The notes: generated from the letters alone by a model not told the origin. Counted from the first letter of the stretch, positions 28,653-38,052 are shown. The stretch: 64,000 nucleotides of DNA from Bacillus pumilus (GCF_024498355.1 NZ_CP101833.1:2523001-2587000), one strand, 5' to 3'. Made by a program: numbers and translations.

Positions 28653-29774
28653 ATGAAAAAACAACTTAAAATTCAAAAATTGCATGGGATTTCCCCATAT
28701 ATATGGGCCATTTTTTTCATCCTGCCCTTTTATTTTATCCTTAAGACGCCTTCGACTTTAGGTATTGTGATCGGCATCATATTAAACGTCGTCTTTTTTG
28801 CCGTGTATCGTTTTGCCTTTGTCGCAAAAGGCTGGGCTTTATATGTATTCGGCCTTCTATTGATTGCAATTTCTACTGGCTACGTGATGCTCTACAGCTA
28901 CATTTATTTCGCTTTTTGCATCGCCTATTTCAATGGACATATTAAAAGAAAAGTACCTTTTTATATCTTATACTATATTCATGTCGGGAGCGCCGCTGTT
29001 GCGGTGAACTTTAGCTTGATTTTAAAAAAGGGATGGTTTCTCACACAAATTCCTTTTGTTGTGATCACACTCATTAGTGCCATTCTCCTCCCTCTCAGCA
29101 TTCGAAGCAGGAAAGAACGTGAACGGCTTGAAGAGAAATTAGAAGATGCCAATGAACGGATCGCCGATCTTGTGAAGCTTGAAGAAAGGCAGCGCATTGC
29201 CCGTGATCTGCATGACACCCTTGGCCAAAAGCTTTCTCTTATCGGTTTAAAGAGTGACCTTGCTCGAAAACTCATCTATAAAGATCCTGAACAAGCTCGT
29301 GCCGAACTAAAAAGCGTCCAGCAGACCGCTAGAACGTCTCTTAATGAAGTGCGGAAGATCGTTTCCTCCATGAAAGGCATTCGAATCAAGGATGAAATGT
29401 CGAACATAAAGCAAATTCTCGAAGCGGCCGGGATTGAATTGATCTATGATGAAAAGGGAGCACCGAAACACATCTCTCTTCTCAACGAAAACATTGTGAG
29501 CATGTGCATAAAAGAGGCCGTTACGAATGTCGTTAAACATAGTGAAGCCACTGTCTGTAAAATCACCATTCACCAAAAGGCAAAAGAAGCCGTCATCACG
29601 GTTGAAGATGATGGAACATTTAAAGGAGATCACCCCTCCTCTCAAACGAAGGGACATGGCCTTTTAGGGATTAGAGAAAGATTGGAATTTGCAAATGGAC
29701 GCCTTCATATTGAGACAAAACATGGGACGAAGCTGATCATGAGCATTCCAAATGATTCAGCAGCCAAAGAATAG
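28653..29774 (+). CDS. desK: Membrane thermosensor histidine kinase DesK
   Basis: A 373-residue sensor kinase. Residues 14-150 form four to five membrane helices, the thickness sensor in B. subtilis; a linker coiled coil (ERERLEEKLEDANERIADL) leads to the HisKA_3 dimerisation domain with the phosphorylated His at about 187 (RIARDLHDTLGQ). The ATPase core has NVVKHS and GHGLLGIRER. The ATG at 28653 follows AAAGGTGAT; the frame is open upstream to 28587 but has no family sequence. It activates DesR when the membrane stiffens. Confidence 0.95.
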   Translation: MKKQLKIQKLHGISPYIWAIFFILPFYFILKTPSTLGIVIGIILNVVFFAVYRFAFVAKGWALYVFGLLLIAISTGYVMLYSYIYFAFCIAYFNGHIKRKVPFYILYYIHVGSAAVAVNFSLILKKGWFLTQIPFVVITLISAILLPLSIRSRKERERLEEKLEDANERIADLVKLEERQRIARDLHDTLGQKLSLIGLKSDLARKLIYKDPEQARAELKSVQQTARTSLNEVRKIVSSMKGIRIKDEMSNIKQILEAAGIELIYDEKGAPKHISLLNENIVSMCIKEAVTNVVKHSEATVCKITIHQKAKEAVITVEDDGTFKGDHPSSQTKGHGLLGIRERLEFANGRLHIETKHGTKLIMSIPNDSAAKE

Positions 29775-29785
29775 GAGGAAATGAA

Positions 29786-30385
29786 ATGATCAACATCTTT
29801 ATCGCAGAAGATCAGCAAATGCTGCTTGGTGCACTCGGTTCACTACTTGATTTAGAAGACGATATGACGGTTGTTGGAAAAGGCACAAACGGCCAGGACG
29901 CCATTGATTTTGCTAAAAAACACCCCGTTGATATATGTTTAATGGATATTGAAATGCCAGGGAAATCTGGACTTGATGCAGCCGAAGAACTCAAGGAATC
30001 AGATGTGAGAATCATCATTTTAACGACCTTTGCCCGTTCTGGATATTTCCAAAGGGCGCTGAAAGCTGGCGTTAGCGGCTATATGCTGAAAGACAGCCCA
30101 AGTGAAGATCTGGCAAGTGCCATTCGCAGCGTGATGAAAGGAAAAAAGGTGTACGCCCCGGAATTGATGGAGGATTTATATAGTGACGAAAATCCTTTAA
30201 CCGAACGAGAAAAATCCGTTCTTGAACTCGTCGCAGACGGCAAAAACACAAAAGAAATTGCAAAGGAACTCAGTATTAAAAGCGGCACTGTCCGGAACTA
30301 CATTTCCATTATTTTAGATAAACTTGAAGTCAAAAACCGCATTGAGGCCATCACACGCTCTAAAGAAAAAGGCTGGTTTAAATAG
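29786..30385 (+). CDS. desR: Response regulator DesR
   Basis: NarL/LuxR-type response regulator of 199 residues. The receiver domain has the acidic pocket (AEDQ), the phosphorylated Asp54 (CLMDIEMPG), Thr (ILTTFA) and Lys (YMLKDSP). The C-terminal LuxR helix-turn-helix reads LTEREKSVLELVADGKNTKEIA. It starts 11 bases after desK with AGGAGGAAATG and activates des. Confidence 0.95.
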   Translation: MINIFIAEDQQMLLGALGSLLDLEDDMTVVGKGTNGQDAIDFAKKHPVDICLMDIEMPGKSGLDAAEELKESDVRIIILTTFARSGYFQRALKAGVSGYMLKDSPSEDLASAIRSVMKGKKVYAPELMEDLYSDENPLTEREKSVLELVADGKNTKEIAKELSIKSGTVRNYISIILDKLEVKNRIEAITRSKEKGWFK

Positions 30386-30424
30386 AAAAAAGATCAGGTC
30401 ATACGCTGCCTTGATCTTTTTTTC
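30385..30424 (+). terminator. Terminator of des-desKR
   Basis: AAAAAAGATCAGG pairs with CCTTGATCTTTTTT, followed by T's. Confidence 0.85.
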
Positions 30425-30472
30425 TTTCTAAAAGATTCCCTCTATTTTTTATCAGCAACTGACAAAATGTAA

Positions 30473-30531
30473 TTGACAACAGACCGCAGTCTTATGATAT
30501 GATATCCAAGTGATAATAATTATCATTATCA
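30473..30531 (+). promoter_or_regulatory. Promoter and Fur box of the siderophore-binding gene
   Basis: TTGACA (30473-30478) and TATGAT (30498-30503) form a promoter with a long, 19-base spacer; GATATG at 17 bases is an alternative -10. Immediately downstream lies a perfect 7-1-7 Fur box, TGATAATAATTATCA (30511-30525), extended by ATTATC to 30530. Iron-replete Fur would block the start site. Confidence 0.88.
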
Positions 30532-30584
30532 CTAATACAACCAAATATCCGGCATATATGCCGCTTTCAAAGGAGTCTACATTC

Positions 30585-31502
30585 ATGAAGAAAATATTGT
30601 TCCCTCTGATGCTCATCTTTGTACTTGCGTTGAGCGCATGTGGCAATAGCAGCAACTCTTCCTCAAATAAAGGAAAACAATCAACGTCAGACAAGATTAC
30701 ATATCAATCTGAAAATGGCCCTGTTAAGCTGCCAGCGCATCCAAAACGTGTCGTTGTTCTCGGCTCTTACACGGGCAATGTCATGTCACTTGGTGTGAAC
30801 CTTGTTGGCGTTGACTCTTGGTCAAAAAAGAATCCACGCTTCCAAAAGGAATTAAAAAATGTGGAAGAAGTATCGGATGAAAATGTAGAAAAAATCATGA
30901 AGCTAAAGCCTGATGTCATCATTGGCTTAAGCAATACAAAAAATGTAGAGAAACTGAAAAAAATCGCACCAACGGTCTTGTTCACGTATAACAAAGTCGA
31001 TTACCTTCAGCAGCACATTGAAATTGGAAAAGTATTAAACAAAGAAAAAGAAGCCAAAGCATGGGTGAAAGATTTCAAAGAACGCGCAGCTGAAGCTGGA
31101 AAAGAAATCAAAGCAAAGATCGGTGAAGATGCGACGGTTTCTGTATTTGAAAGCGGCACAAAAGATCTTTATGTGTTTGGAGATGCATGGGGTCGCGGTA
31201 CAGAAATCCTCTATCAAGAAATGAAACTGAAAATGCCTGAGAAGGTTAAGGAAAAAGCGTTAAAAGCCGGGTACTATGCAGTTTCGCAAGAGGTCATCCC
31301 TGAATTTGCTGGAGACTATATGATCATTAGCAAAAACAGTGAAATGGACAATTCCTATCAAAACAGTGAAATCTACAAGTCCATTCCTGCCGTGAAAAAA
31401 CATCGTGTGTTCGAAGCAAATGCGGAAGAATTTTACTTTAACGATCCACTCACACTTGAATATCAACTATCATTCTTTAAAAAGCATTTTTTAGGTAAAT
31501 AA
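30585..31502 (+). CDS. Iron-siderophore ABC transporter substrate-binding lipoprotein
   Basis: A 305-residue lipoprotein. The signal peptide ends in the lipobox ALSAC-G, so Cys about 20 is lipidated and the protein is held on the outer face of the membrane. The mature part is a class III periplasmic-binding fold (LPAHPKRVVVLGSYTGNVMSLG, LKPDVIIGLS, and a long central helix). It most resembles YxeB-type hydroxamate (ferrioxamine) binders, but the siderophore is uncertain. No permease or ATPase gene is nearby, so it must share one encoded elsewhere. The ATG at 30585 has AAAGGAG upstream. Confidence 0.88.
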   Translation: MKKILFPLMLIFVLALSACGNSSNSSSNKGKQSTSDKITYQSENGPVKLPAHPKRVVVLGSYTGNVMSLGVNLVGVDSWSKKNPRFQKELKNVEEVSDENVEKIMKLKPDVIIGLSNTKNVEKLKKIAPTVLFTYNKVDYLQQHIEIGKVLNKEKEAKAWVKDFKERAAEAGKEIKAKIGEDATVSVFESGTKDLYVFGDAWGRGTEILYQEMKLKMPEKVKEKALKAGYYAVSQEVIPEFAGDYMIISKNSEMDNSYQNSEIYKSIPAVKKHRVFEANAEEFYFNDPLTLEYQLSFFKKHFLGK

Positions 31503-31508
31503 GCTGAA

Positions 31509-31536
31509 GCAAGGGACCTCTTCCCTTGCTTTTTTC
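31509..31536 (+). terminator. Terminator of the siderophore-binding gene
   Basis: GCAAGGGA and TCCCTTGC arms with a five-base loop, then six T's. Confidence 0.9.
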
Positions 31537-31612
31537 TTGTCTGCTTCTAGCGGCAGCGCCTTTTTTCCGCTACAATTACATACAAGCTAATTCAAAAAGT
31601 GTGGTGCTGGTT

Positions 31613-32302
31613 TTGTTTAAAATTTTGCTGATTGAGGACGATACAACCCTCTTCCAAGAAATCAAAGAACGCTTAGTTAACTGGTCCTATAATGTCTATG
31701 GGATTCACGATTTTCATCAGGTCATGCAGGAGTTTACTTCCATCCAGCCTGATCTAGTCATTATTGATATTCAGCTGCCAAAATACGATGGCTTTCATTG
31801 GTGCCGGATGATTCGGCATCATTCAAATGTTCCGATCATCTTTCTCTCATCTCGAGACCACCCTGCTGATATGGTCATGTCGATGCAGCTCGGTGCCGAT
31901 GATTTTGTGCAGAAGCCCTTTCACTTTGACGTCCTCATCGCCAAAGTAAGTGCTGTTCTTCGCCGCGTGCATGATTATAATGCAGAACCGGCCAACTTAA
32001 AGGTTTGGTGCGGCGCTACCATTGACCTAGAAAAAAACACCGTGACAAATGAACACGGTGAGGTTGAATTAACGAAAAATGAATTATTTATTCTCAAGGA
32101 ATTGGTTCAGCATAAACATCATATCGTCAGCCGGGAATCACTCATACAAGCGTTATGGGAGGATGAACGATTTGTGAGTGACAATACGCTGACTGTCAAC
32201 GTCAATCGCCTCAGAAAAAAACTTGACGAGATCTCCCTTGGCACCTTCATTGAAACAAAAGTAGGGCAGGGTTATCTTGCAAAGGAAAAGGATGATCAAT
32301 GA
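31613..32302 (+). CDS. bceR: BceR-type response regulator
   Basis: OmpR-family regulator of 229 residues. The receiver starts MFKILLIEDD and holds the phosphorylated Asp at about 52 (VIIDIQLP), Ser (FLSSRD) and Lys (VQKPFHF); the C-terminal winged helix includes SDNTLTVNVNRLRKKL. The TTG at 31613 is chosen because it aligns exactly with BceR; the frame is open earlier without family sequence. In B. subtilis BceR turns on bceAB when bacitracin or similar antibiotics are being pumped. The downstream bceA promoter carries a matching palindrome. Confidence 0.9.
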   Translation: MFKILLIEDDTTLFQEIKERLVNWSYNVYGIHDFHQVMQEFTSIQPDLVIIDIQLPKYDGFHWCRMIRHHSNVPIIFLSSRDHPADMVMSMQLGADDFVQKPFHFDVLIAKVSAVLRRVHDYNAEPANLKVWCGATIDLEKNTVTNEHGEVELTKNELFILKELVQHKHHIVSRESLIQALWEDERFVSDNTLTVNVNRLRKKLDEISLGTFIETKVGQGYLAKEKDDQ

Positions 32303-33306
32303 TGCTGCAAGCATTTTTAAAAGAACGAAGAAGCTGGATTCTGTTCTTTCTTAGTTTGCAGCTTCTCATTCTTTTTGTTGCTTATTTGGATACGACCATT
32401 CCAATGGCTTCTCTTTTTTATATTGTGTTACTGTCTACGTTACTCATGATCGTCTTTCTCTTTTTCCGTTATCGAAAAGAAACGGCTTATTATGAAAGGC
32501 TGAAAGAATGGGACGAAAACATTGATCATCAAATGTTGCTCGCTCCCTCTTCCCCATTTGAACAGCTCGTACATGATGCGACGTCAGAGCAAATCGACCG
32601 CTACCGGCAGATGGCGGCAGAGCAGAAAATCGCCCTTGAAGAAGAAAAAGATGAACTGCTTTCATGGATACATGAGGTCAAAACACCGCTCACGGCGATG
32701 CACTTAATGATCGACCGATTAACAGAACAGCCGCTGAAATCAAATATGACGTACGAGTGGCTTAGAATTCATTTATTACTCGATGCCCAGCTGCACCAAA
32801 GCAGAATACGTCATATCGAAAATGATTTATTTATTGAAAAGCTGGATCTGCAAAGCATCATAGCGAAAGAAATCAAAGCCCTCCAATCATGGTGCATGCA
32901 AAAAGGAATTGGCTTTGAACTGGCGCTTGAAGAACGCGGCGTATTAAGTGATACAAAATGGTTATCCTTTATGATCAGACAAGTGCTGACAAACGCAGTC
33001 AAGTACAGCCATTCGTCTGATATTGTCATCGAAAGCAGACAAATAAATGAACAAGTTGTACTGTCAATCACAGATCAAGGCAGAGGAATTGACCCAAGAG
33101 ACGTGTCTCGCATTTTTGAAAAGGGCTTCACCTCCACAAGACATCACAATGACACCGCCTCAACGGGAATGGGGCTCTATTTAACCAAAAAAGGAGCAGA
33201 CGCTCTTCATATCACGATCGAGGTCAACTCCACTATAGATCAAGGTACAACCTTCACCTTGATCTTTCCGAAAAAGAATGATTTTGTTCATATTGCGAGC
33301 ATGTAA
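32299..33306 (+). CDS. bceS: BceS-type intramembrane-sensing histidine kinase
   Basis: A 335-residue kinase with two N-terminal membrane helices and almost no extracellular loop, so it cannot see drug itself and takes its signal from the BceAB transporter. The phosphorylated His is about residue 125 (SWIHEVKTPLTAMH). The N box is LTNAVKYS, and the ATP lid reads DQGRGIDP and STGMGLYLTKK. The start overlaps the bceR stop by four bases (ATGA). A paired ATG three bases later is an equal alternative start. Confidence 0.93.
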   Translation: MMLQAFLKERRSWILFFLSLQLLILFVAYLDTTIPMASLFYIVLLSTLLMIVFLFFRYRKETAYYERLKEWDENIDHQMLLAPSSPFEQLVHDATSEQIDRYRQMAAEQKIALEEEKDELLSWIHEVKTPLTAMHLMIDRLTEQPLKSNMTYEWLRIHLLLDAQLHQSRIRHIENDLFIEKLDLQSIIAKEIKALQSWCMQKGIGFELALEERGVLSDTKWLSFMIRQVLTNAVKYSHSSDIVIESRQINEQVVLSITDQGRGIDPRDVSRIFEKGFTSTRHHNDTASTGMGLYLTKKGADALHITIEVNSTIDQGTTFTLIFPKKNDFVHIASM

Positions 33307-33324
33307 GCACATGACGGATCACAT

Positions 33325-33368
33325 CCAATCTCTTCATAAAAGTCTGAAAGCTGTCGTGAAGAGATTGG
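33325..33368. terminator. Hairpin between bceS and the convergent SEDS gene
   Basis: CCAATCTCTTCA and TGAAGAGATTGG are perfect 12-base arms with a 20-base loop. There is no T-run, so it may protect RNA ends or only slow the polymerase. Confidence 0.6.
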
Positions 33369-33377
33369 GTAATCTAC

Positions 33378-34631
33378 TTATGAAATATTTCCCGCTTCTT
33401 GATGAAAAACATCTCCCATCTGCCTCCTTCTATAAATACCCAAGAGCAGGCCAACAGCCATCATTTCTAGAAGAATATGAGAACCCCCATAGCTCATGAA
33501 AGGTATGGACACCCCAGGTAAAGCCAATAAGCCAAAGTTTGTGAAGATACTTAAGATAAATTTTGTTGCAAACGTAGCTCCCAAGCCTGTCATGATCATT
33601 TTCCCATAAGCCAATTGGACTCGTTTTGCTGTATGAAATACTCTGTAAATAAAAAAGACAAACAACATGAATGCAGTCACCCCTGCGAACCAGCCGAATG
33701 AATAAATGATATACGTAAACATCCAATCAGTGTGAACCTCAGACATTGCAGACGGAGTGATATGAAGCCCGTTTGAACTAAATTCATGAACTGTGTAAGA
33801 GTAAGGGTACATATCTGCTTGAAACAGAGAAAATAATTCAACAATAAGATATAAAACACCTGCTGCTGTCAGCGGAATCATTTGCCTCACGCTTGCACTT
33901 GATACATACATAATCGTTATGCACATGACGATACAGATGATGGTCGCAGGAAGCGAGCCAATCGTACTTATTAAAAGAATGGGTAAAGCCATAATCCCTA
34001 CTCCGAGCCAAGATTTGAAACCATTCCCCCAATTCCAAGAGTGAAAAATACCTGCTAAAGAAACGGCCGCAAGAAACGGCACCATCTCAGTCAGATTGAT
34101 CGATACATCACTTATTCTTAAAAAGAGAATACCGTCCACTCTTACACCAAAAAACATCGTAAGAAGCAGCGTTCCGAGCGTCCCTATGTATAAATGCCAA
34201 GAGTATTTCAATAAGCGTCGATAATCGAACGCAAACAAACCAAACATAACCACAAGACCAAATAAATAAAAAACGAGACTTTTATAAAAAATATTCATGT
34301 CTTGAAGATTTGTAAAACTAGAATGAAACTGCAAAAAGTACATCACAAGCAGTCCAAATGAACAAGTGGCTAACACAAGAAGTATCGTTTTAAAATCCAT
34401 TTGGGTTCTATGTGTTTCATGGAGCTGCGTTCCGATAATGGCTGCATCTCCAATTTGATCCAGCGCTTGATCTACCGCTTCTTCTTCAGGCATCCCAGCA
34501 TTCATCGCTTCCTCTTTTAGCGTATATAGATGATCGCTAAGCTCAAGCTTTATACTCGAATGTACATCTTTATTTTTGATTCGTTTACATACATCCTTTA
34601 TATACTTTTCGAACTTTTTTTCTAATCCCAT
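33378..34631 (-). CDS. SEDS (FtsW/RodA/SpoVE) protein with extra N-terminal helical domain
   Basis: A 417-residue protein. Residues 1-75 are soluble and helical (KLELSDHLYTLKEEAMNAGM, EEAVDQALDQIGDAAIIG), of the DUF1700/HAAS-like kind often encoded beside PadR regulators. Residues 80-402 form a SEDS fold with about ten membrane helices. The glycosyltransferase residues look intact: the key Asp at about 302 in EVHTDWMFTYI, and FGLLALPGVSIPFMSYGGS near 366-384. So it may polymerise peptidoglycan strands. No partner penicillin-binding protein is nearby. The ATG at 34631 lies inside the padR end (10-base overlap), so the two are coupled. Confidence 0.88.
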   Translation of the reverse strand: MGLEKKFEKYIKDVCKRIKNKDVHSSIKLELSDHLYTLKEEAMNAGMPEEEAVDQALDQIGDAAIIGTQLHETHRTQMDFKTILLVLATCSFGLLVMYFLQFHSSFTNLQDMNIFYKSLVFYLFGLVVMFGLFAFDYRRLLKYSWHLYIGTLGTLLLTMFFGVRVDGILFLRISDVSINLTEMVPFLAAVSLAGIFHSWNWGNGFKSWLGVGIMALPILLISTIGSLPATIICIVMCITIMYVSSASVRQMIPLTAAGVLYLIVELFSLFQADMYPYSYTVHEFSSNGLHITPSAMSEVHTDWMFTYIIYSFGWFAGVTAFMLFVFFIYRVFHTAKRVQLAYGKMIMTGLGATFATKFILSIFTNFGLLALPGVSIPFMSYGGSHILLEMMAVGLLLGIYRRRQMGDVFHQEAGNIS

Positions 34632-34966
34632 ACGATTTTCTCTCCGTTCAGAACGCCATCGACTGCATCTTTGAAAACGTTCCATTCTTCTTTCTTTTCC
34701 TTTATAAATGCTTTGCCCTGTTCATTTATTTTGTAATACTTTCTTTTCCGATTGCCATTTCCTTCGCCCCAGTAAGAGACAATCAATTCTTTCCCCTCCA
34801 AATTGTGCAAAATGGGATAAATCGTTCCCTCTTTAAAGCTAAAAATACCTTCGGACTTCGCCTCCAATTCTTTAATCATTTCATATCCATACATCGGTTT
34901 TTCATTTAATAAGCTTAAAATAAGTGTAGCTGTACTTCCCTTTAGAAGCTCTTTACTCACTTTCAT
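34622..34966 (-). CDS. PadR family transcriptional regulator
   Basis: A 114-residue PadR-type repressor: winged helix with LLKGSTATLILSLLNEKPMYGYEMIKEL, the recognition part EGTIYPILHNLEGKELIVSYW and a C-terminal dimerisation helix. The ATG at 34966 has AGAGGTG 9 bases upstream; a GTG 12 bases earlier is part of that site. It probably represses its own unit, padR-SEDS, through an AT-rich dyad upstream. The signal is unknown; nearness to the Bce genes suggests a cell-wall link. Confidence 0.9.
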   Translation of the reverse strand: MKVSKELLKGSTATLILSLLNEKPMYGYEMIKELEAKSEGIFSFKEGTIYPILHNLEGKELIVSYWGEGNGNRKRKYYKINEQGKAFIKEKKEEWNVFKDAVDGVLNGEKIVWD

Positions 34967-34997
34967 CAACACAATCACCTCTAATACATAGATTTAC

Positions 34998-35020
34998 TAT
35001 GCATATATTTAATATGTATA
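34998..35020 (-). promoter_or_regulatory. Candidate PadR operator
   Basis: TATGCATAT and ATATGTATA form a one-mismatch dyad with a five-base centre, 32 bases before the padR start and inside an AT-rich promoter-like stretch. Confidence 0.5.
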
Positions 35021-35240
35021 GCATACATGAAAAAATATACCATGTAAAGATTCAAAAACATGGACTTTTATTCTACATCCGAAATCATGATGACAAGAAA
35101 AATCAAAGAAGATTGATACATAAGAGCGAAAAACAGATAAAATGATTGATAAAGAGCACCGCTTTCTGCAAAAGATAAGTAAAGTTTCTAATAGTAGGCA
35201 CGGATTCTACATAAAAACATGTGAATTGTTTTATAAAACA

Positions 35241-35266
35241 AGCATGTGACAATAATGTCACATGCT
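35241..35266 (+). promoter_or_regulatory. BceR operator upstream of bceA
   Basis: A perfect 26-base palindrome: AGCATGTGACA, ATAA, TGTCACATGCT. It resembles the BceR target of B. subtilis (TGTGAC and GTCACA halves). A TATACT -10 at 35314-35319 with a poor -35 (activator-dependent) lies downstream; the operator centre is about 72 bases before the expected start. Confidence 0.82.
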
Positions 35267-35358
35267 CGTCTGTTTTGTTCGCCAAATCGAAGGAAGTCGA
35301 TCCGGCTTCTTTTTATACTAGAGTTATCAATTTAAAAAAAGAAAAAGGGGTTCGACAT

Positions 35359-36120
35359 ATGAACATTTTAGAAGCGCGCAAGCTATATAAAAGCTACGGA
35401 AATAAATTCAACAAACAAGAGGTGCTTAAAGGCATTGATCTGACCATAGAAGCTGGAGAATTTGTCAGCATTATGGGACCATCAGGCTCGGGGAAAACAA
35501 CCCTTCTGAACGTATTGTCATCTATCGACCATGTGTCCAGCGGATCGATTCGTATCGCAGATGCTGATATGACTCAAATGAAAGATCAACAGCTCGCTGA
35601 ATTCAGAAAGAAACAGCTTGGCTTTGTCTTTCAGGATTATAACTTACTTGATACGCTCACGGTCAAAGAGAACATCCTTTTGCCATTATCGATCTCCAAA
35701 ACACCTAAAAAAGAAGCTTTTGAACGTTTTCAACAGCTCGCTGAGGATATGGGGATTTATGAACTAAGAGACAAATATCCGAATGAACTATCTGGGGGAC
35801 AAAAGCAGCGGACGTCGGCGGTTCGTGCCTTCATTCATGAGCCTAGTCTCATTTTCGCTGATGAACCAACTGGGGCACTCGATTCCAAATCTGCATCTGA
35901 TTTACTCAACAAGCTGCAAGATTTTAATCAAAAACGAAAAGCGACCATTGTGATGGTCACACATGATCCTGTCGCCGCCAGCTATTCAAGACGAGTCATT
36001 TTTATCAAGGATGGACAGATCTATACACAGTTGAATAAAGGCGCTTTAGAGAGAAAGATGTTTTTCGAAGATATTATGAAAACGCAAGGTGTCTTAGGCG
36101 GTGTAAAGCATGAACATTAA
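35359..36120 (+). CDS. bceA: BceA-type ABC transporter ATPase
   Basis: ATPase of the peptide-antibiotic resistance transporter, 253 residues. Walker A is GPSGSGKTT, the signature LSGGQKQRT, Walker [14 protein letters not shown] and the H-loop VTHDP. The sequence is very close to B. subtilis BceA along its length. The ATG at 35359 follows AAAGGGG. It powers BceB, which frees lipid II cycle intermediates from bacitracin-like drugs and passes the transport signal to BceS. Confidence 0.95.
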   Translation: MNILEARKLYKSYGNKFNKQEVLKGIDLTIEAGEFVSIMGPSGSGKTTLLNVLSSIDHVSSGSIRIADADMTQMKDQQLAEFRKKQLGFVFQDYNLLDTLTVKENILLPLSISKTPKKEAFERFQQLAEDMGIYELRDKYPNELSGGQKQRTSAVRAFIHEPSLIFADEPTGALDSKSASDLLNKLQDFNQKRKATIVMVTHDPVAASYSRRVIFIKDGQIYTQLNKGALERKMFFEDIMKTQGVLGGVKHEH

Positions 36121-38047
36121 TCAGCTCGTCTTCCGAAACCTGAAGAAAAATTTGAAGAATTACTACTTATACGTGTTCGCTCTTATATTTAGTGTGGCGC
36201 TCTATTTTTCTTTTGTCACCTTGCAGTATTCACCAGCACTTGATGATGTGAAAGGGTCCATTAAAGGCGGTGCTTCGATTAAAGCCGCTTCGATCCTGCT
36301 CATTGCCATCGTCGGCATCTTCCTCTTATATGCGAATAGCATTTTCATTAAGCGCAGAGGGAAAGAAATCGGCCTCTTGCAGCTCATTGGGATGACCAAA
36401 CAAAAAATTGCCAGACTGCTCAACGCAGAAAACTTTATCCTATACATGATCGCCATGGCTCTTGGCATAATCGCTGGATTTATCGGTTCAAAACTCATGC
36501 TGATGGTGTTATTTAAAGTGACCGGCGTGAACGCCATCGCCAATCTTCATTTTTCAGGCATGGCTCTTCTGCAAACGCTCATTGTCTTTCTATTGATTTA
36601 TGTATTGATTCTGCTGAGAAATAGACGTTTTATTAACAAGCAGACGATTTTATCTTTGTTTAGAACAACGTCTTCTACAGAGCAGCGCGTAAAAAAAATC
36701 TCTGTGTTTGAAATCATCATTGGGGTTTTCGGTATTGTCTTGATCAGCTCAGGCTATTACATTTCTTCTCAGCTTTTTACTGGCACATACACGTCAATGC
36801 TTTCGTTATTTTTAGCCATGATTTATATTCTAGGCTCTGTCATAATCGGTACCTTTCTTTTTTATAAAGGCTCTGTTTCGTTCATTGCCAATATCGTACG
36901 TAAAAGAAAGAATGGCTACCTAGCCATTCATGAAGTCTTGTCTCTGTCATCCATTATGTTCCGGCTAAAATCAAATGCACTGCTTTTAACGATTATTACA
37001 ACCGTATCTGCACTTGCGATCGGTTTGTTATCCCTTAGCTACATTTCCTATTACTCAGCAGAAAAAACCGCTGAACAACAAATTCCAGCTCATTTCGTCA
37101 TGGGCTCAGAGAAGGAAGCAGCCACCTTCACTCGTGCACTTTCTGACAAACATATTGCTTATGACAAGCAACAGTTCAAGGTCATTCAAGCTGATTTTGA
37201 TGCAAAAAAGATCATTGATACAGAGTTAAGCAGTTTGAATAAGAACCCAGAAGTATTGACACTACCTGTGATCAGTGAGAAGAACGTACCAAGCATTCAT
37301 GTGGAGAACAACGAAGTCATCTTAAGCGGCTACAATGATTTATTGAGAAAATTCATGCCGATTAAAAGTTCAGGTGATGTGAAACTTCTAATAAAGAAAC
37401 CAATTAATTTAAAAGTGATTGATATGAAGAAAGATCACTTAATCTCTTACCGGTTCACTGCTGGCGGCCTGCCTGTTGCCGTTGTTAGTCAAAGCGTCTT
37501 TGAACAGCTGGATCAAAACAAGGATCCTAAGCTTCAGCTTGAGAATAACCAATATATTGCGATCAATGTAAATGATGAGAAACATATTGAACAAGCCAAT
37601 GACGTCTTTACTTCTTTAAAACTGGGCGATGACAGCATGTCTCGATTAGCTTCAACTCAGCAGCAAAAACAAACAATAGGATTGATGATGTTTGTGGTCG
37701 GATTCTTAGGTCTAAGCTTCCTTGTCACATCAGGCTGTATTTTATACTTCAAACAAATGAATGAAAGTGAAGAAGAACAAAGCTCGTACACGATCTTACG
37801 TAAGCTTGGCTTTACTGAAAAAGATCTATTAAAAGGCATTCGGCTCAAACAGCTATTTAACTTTGGGATTCCGCTCATCATCGGATTGCTGCACAGCTAC
37901 TTTGCTGTACAGTCAGGCTGGTTTTTATTCGGCGGTGAACTGTGGACACCAATGCTCATCGTCATGTCGATTTATACCGTTTTGTATTCAGTCTTCGGAT
38001 TCCTGTCAGTTCAGTATTATAAAAAAGTCATTAAAGAATCCTTGTAA
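36110..38047 (+). CDS. bceB: BceB-type ABC transporter permease
   Basis: A 645-residue FtsX-type permease with about ten membrane helices and a large extracellular domain (about 305-515) between helices seven and eight, the part that sets drug specificity. The N-terminus [20 protein letters not shown] and the [18 protein letters not shown] segment match BceB. The start overlaps the bceA end by 11 bases. It acts with BceA as both pump and sensor for BceS. The exact drug range cannot be read from sequence. Confidence 0.94.
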   Translation: MNINQLVFRNLKKNLKNYYLYVFALIFSVALYFSFVTLQYSPALDDVKGSIKGGASIKAASILLIAIVGIFLLYANSIFIKRRGKEIGLLQLIGMTKQKIARLLNAENFILYMIAMALGIIAGFIGSKLMLMVLFKVTGVNAIANLHFSGMALLQTLIVFLLIYVLILLRNRRFINKQTILSLFRTTSSTEQRVKKISVFEIIIGVFGIVLISSGYYISSQLFTGTYTSMLSLFLAMIYILGSVIIGTFLFYKGSVSFIANIVRKRKNGYLAIHEVLSLSSIMFRLKSNALLLTIITTVSALAIGLLSLSYISYYSAEKTAEQQIPAHFVMGSEKEAATFTRALSDKHIAYDKQQFKVIQADFDAKKIIDTELSSLNKNPEVLTLPVISEKNVPSIHVENNEVILSGYNDLLRKFMPIKSSGDVKLLIKKPINLKVIDMKKDHLISYRFTAGGLPVAVVSQSVFEQLDQNKDPKLQLENNQYIAINVNDEKHIEQANDVFTSLKLGDDSMSRLASTQQQKQTIGLMMFVVGFLGLSFLVTSGCILYFKQMNESEEEQSSYTILRKLGFTEKDLLKGIRLKQLFNFGIPLIIGLLHSYFAVQSGWFLFGGELWTPMLIVMSIYTVLYSVFGFLSVQYYKKVIKESL

Positions 38048-38052
38048 TCTAT

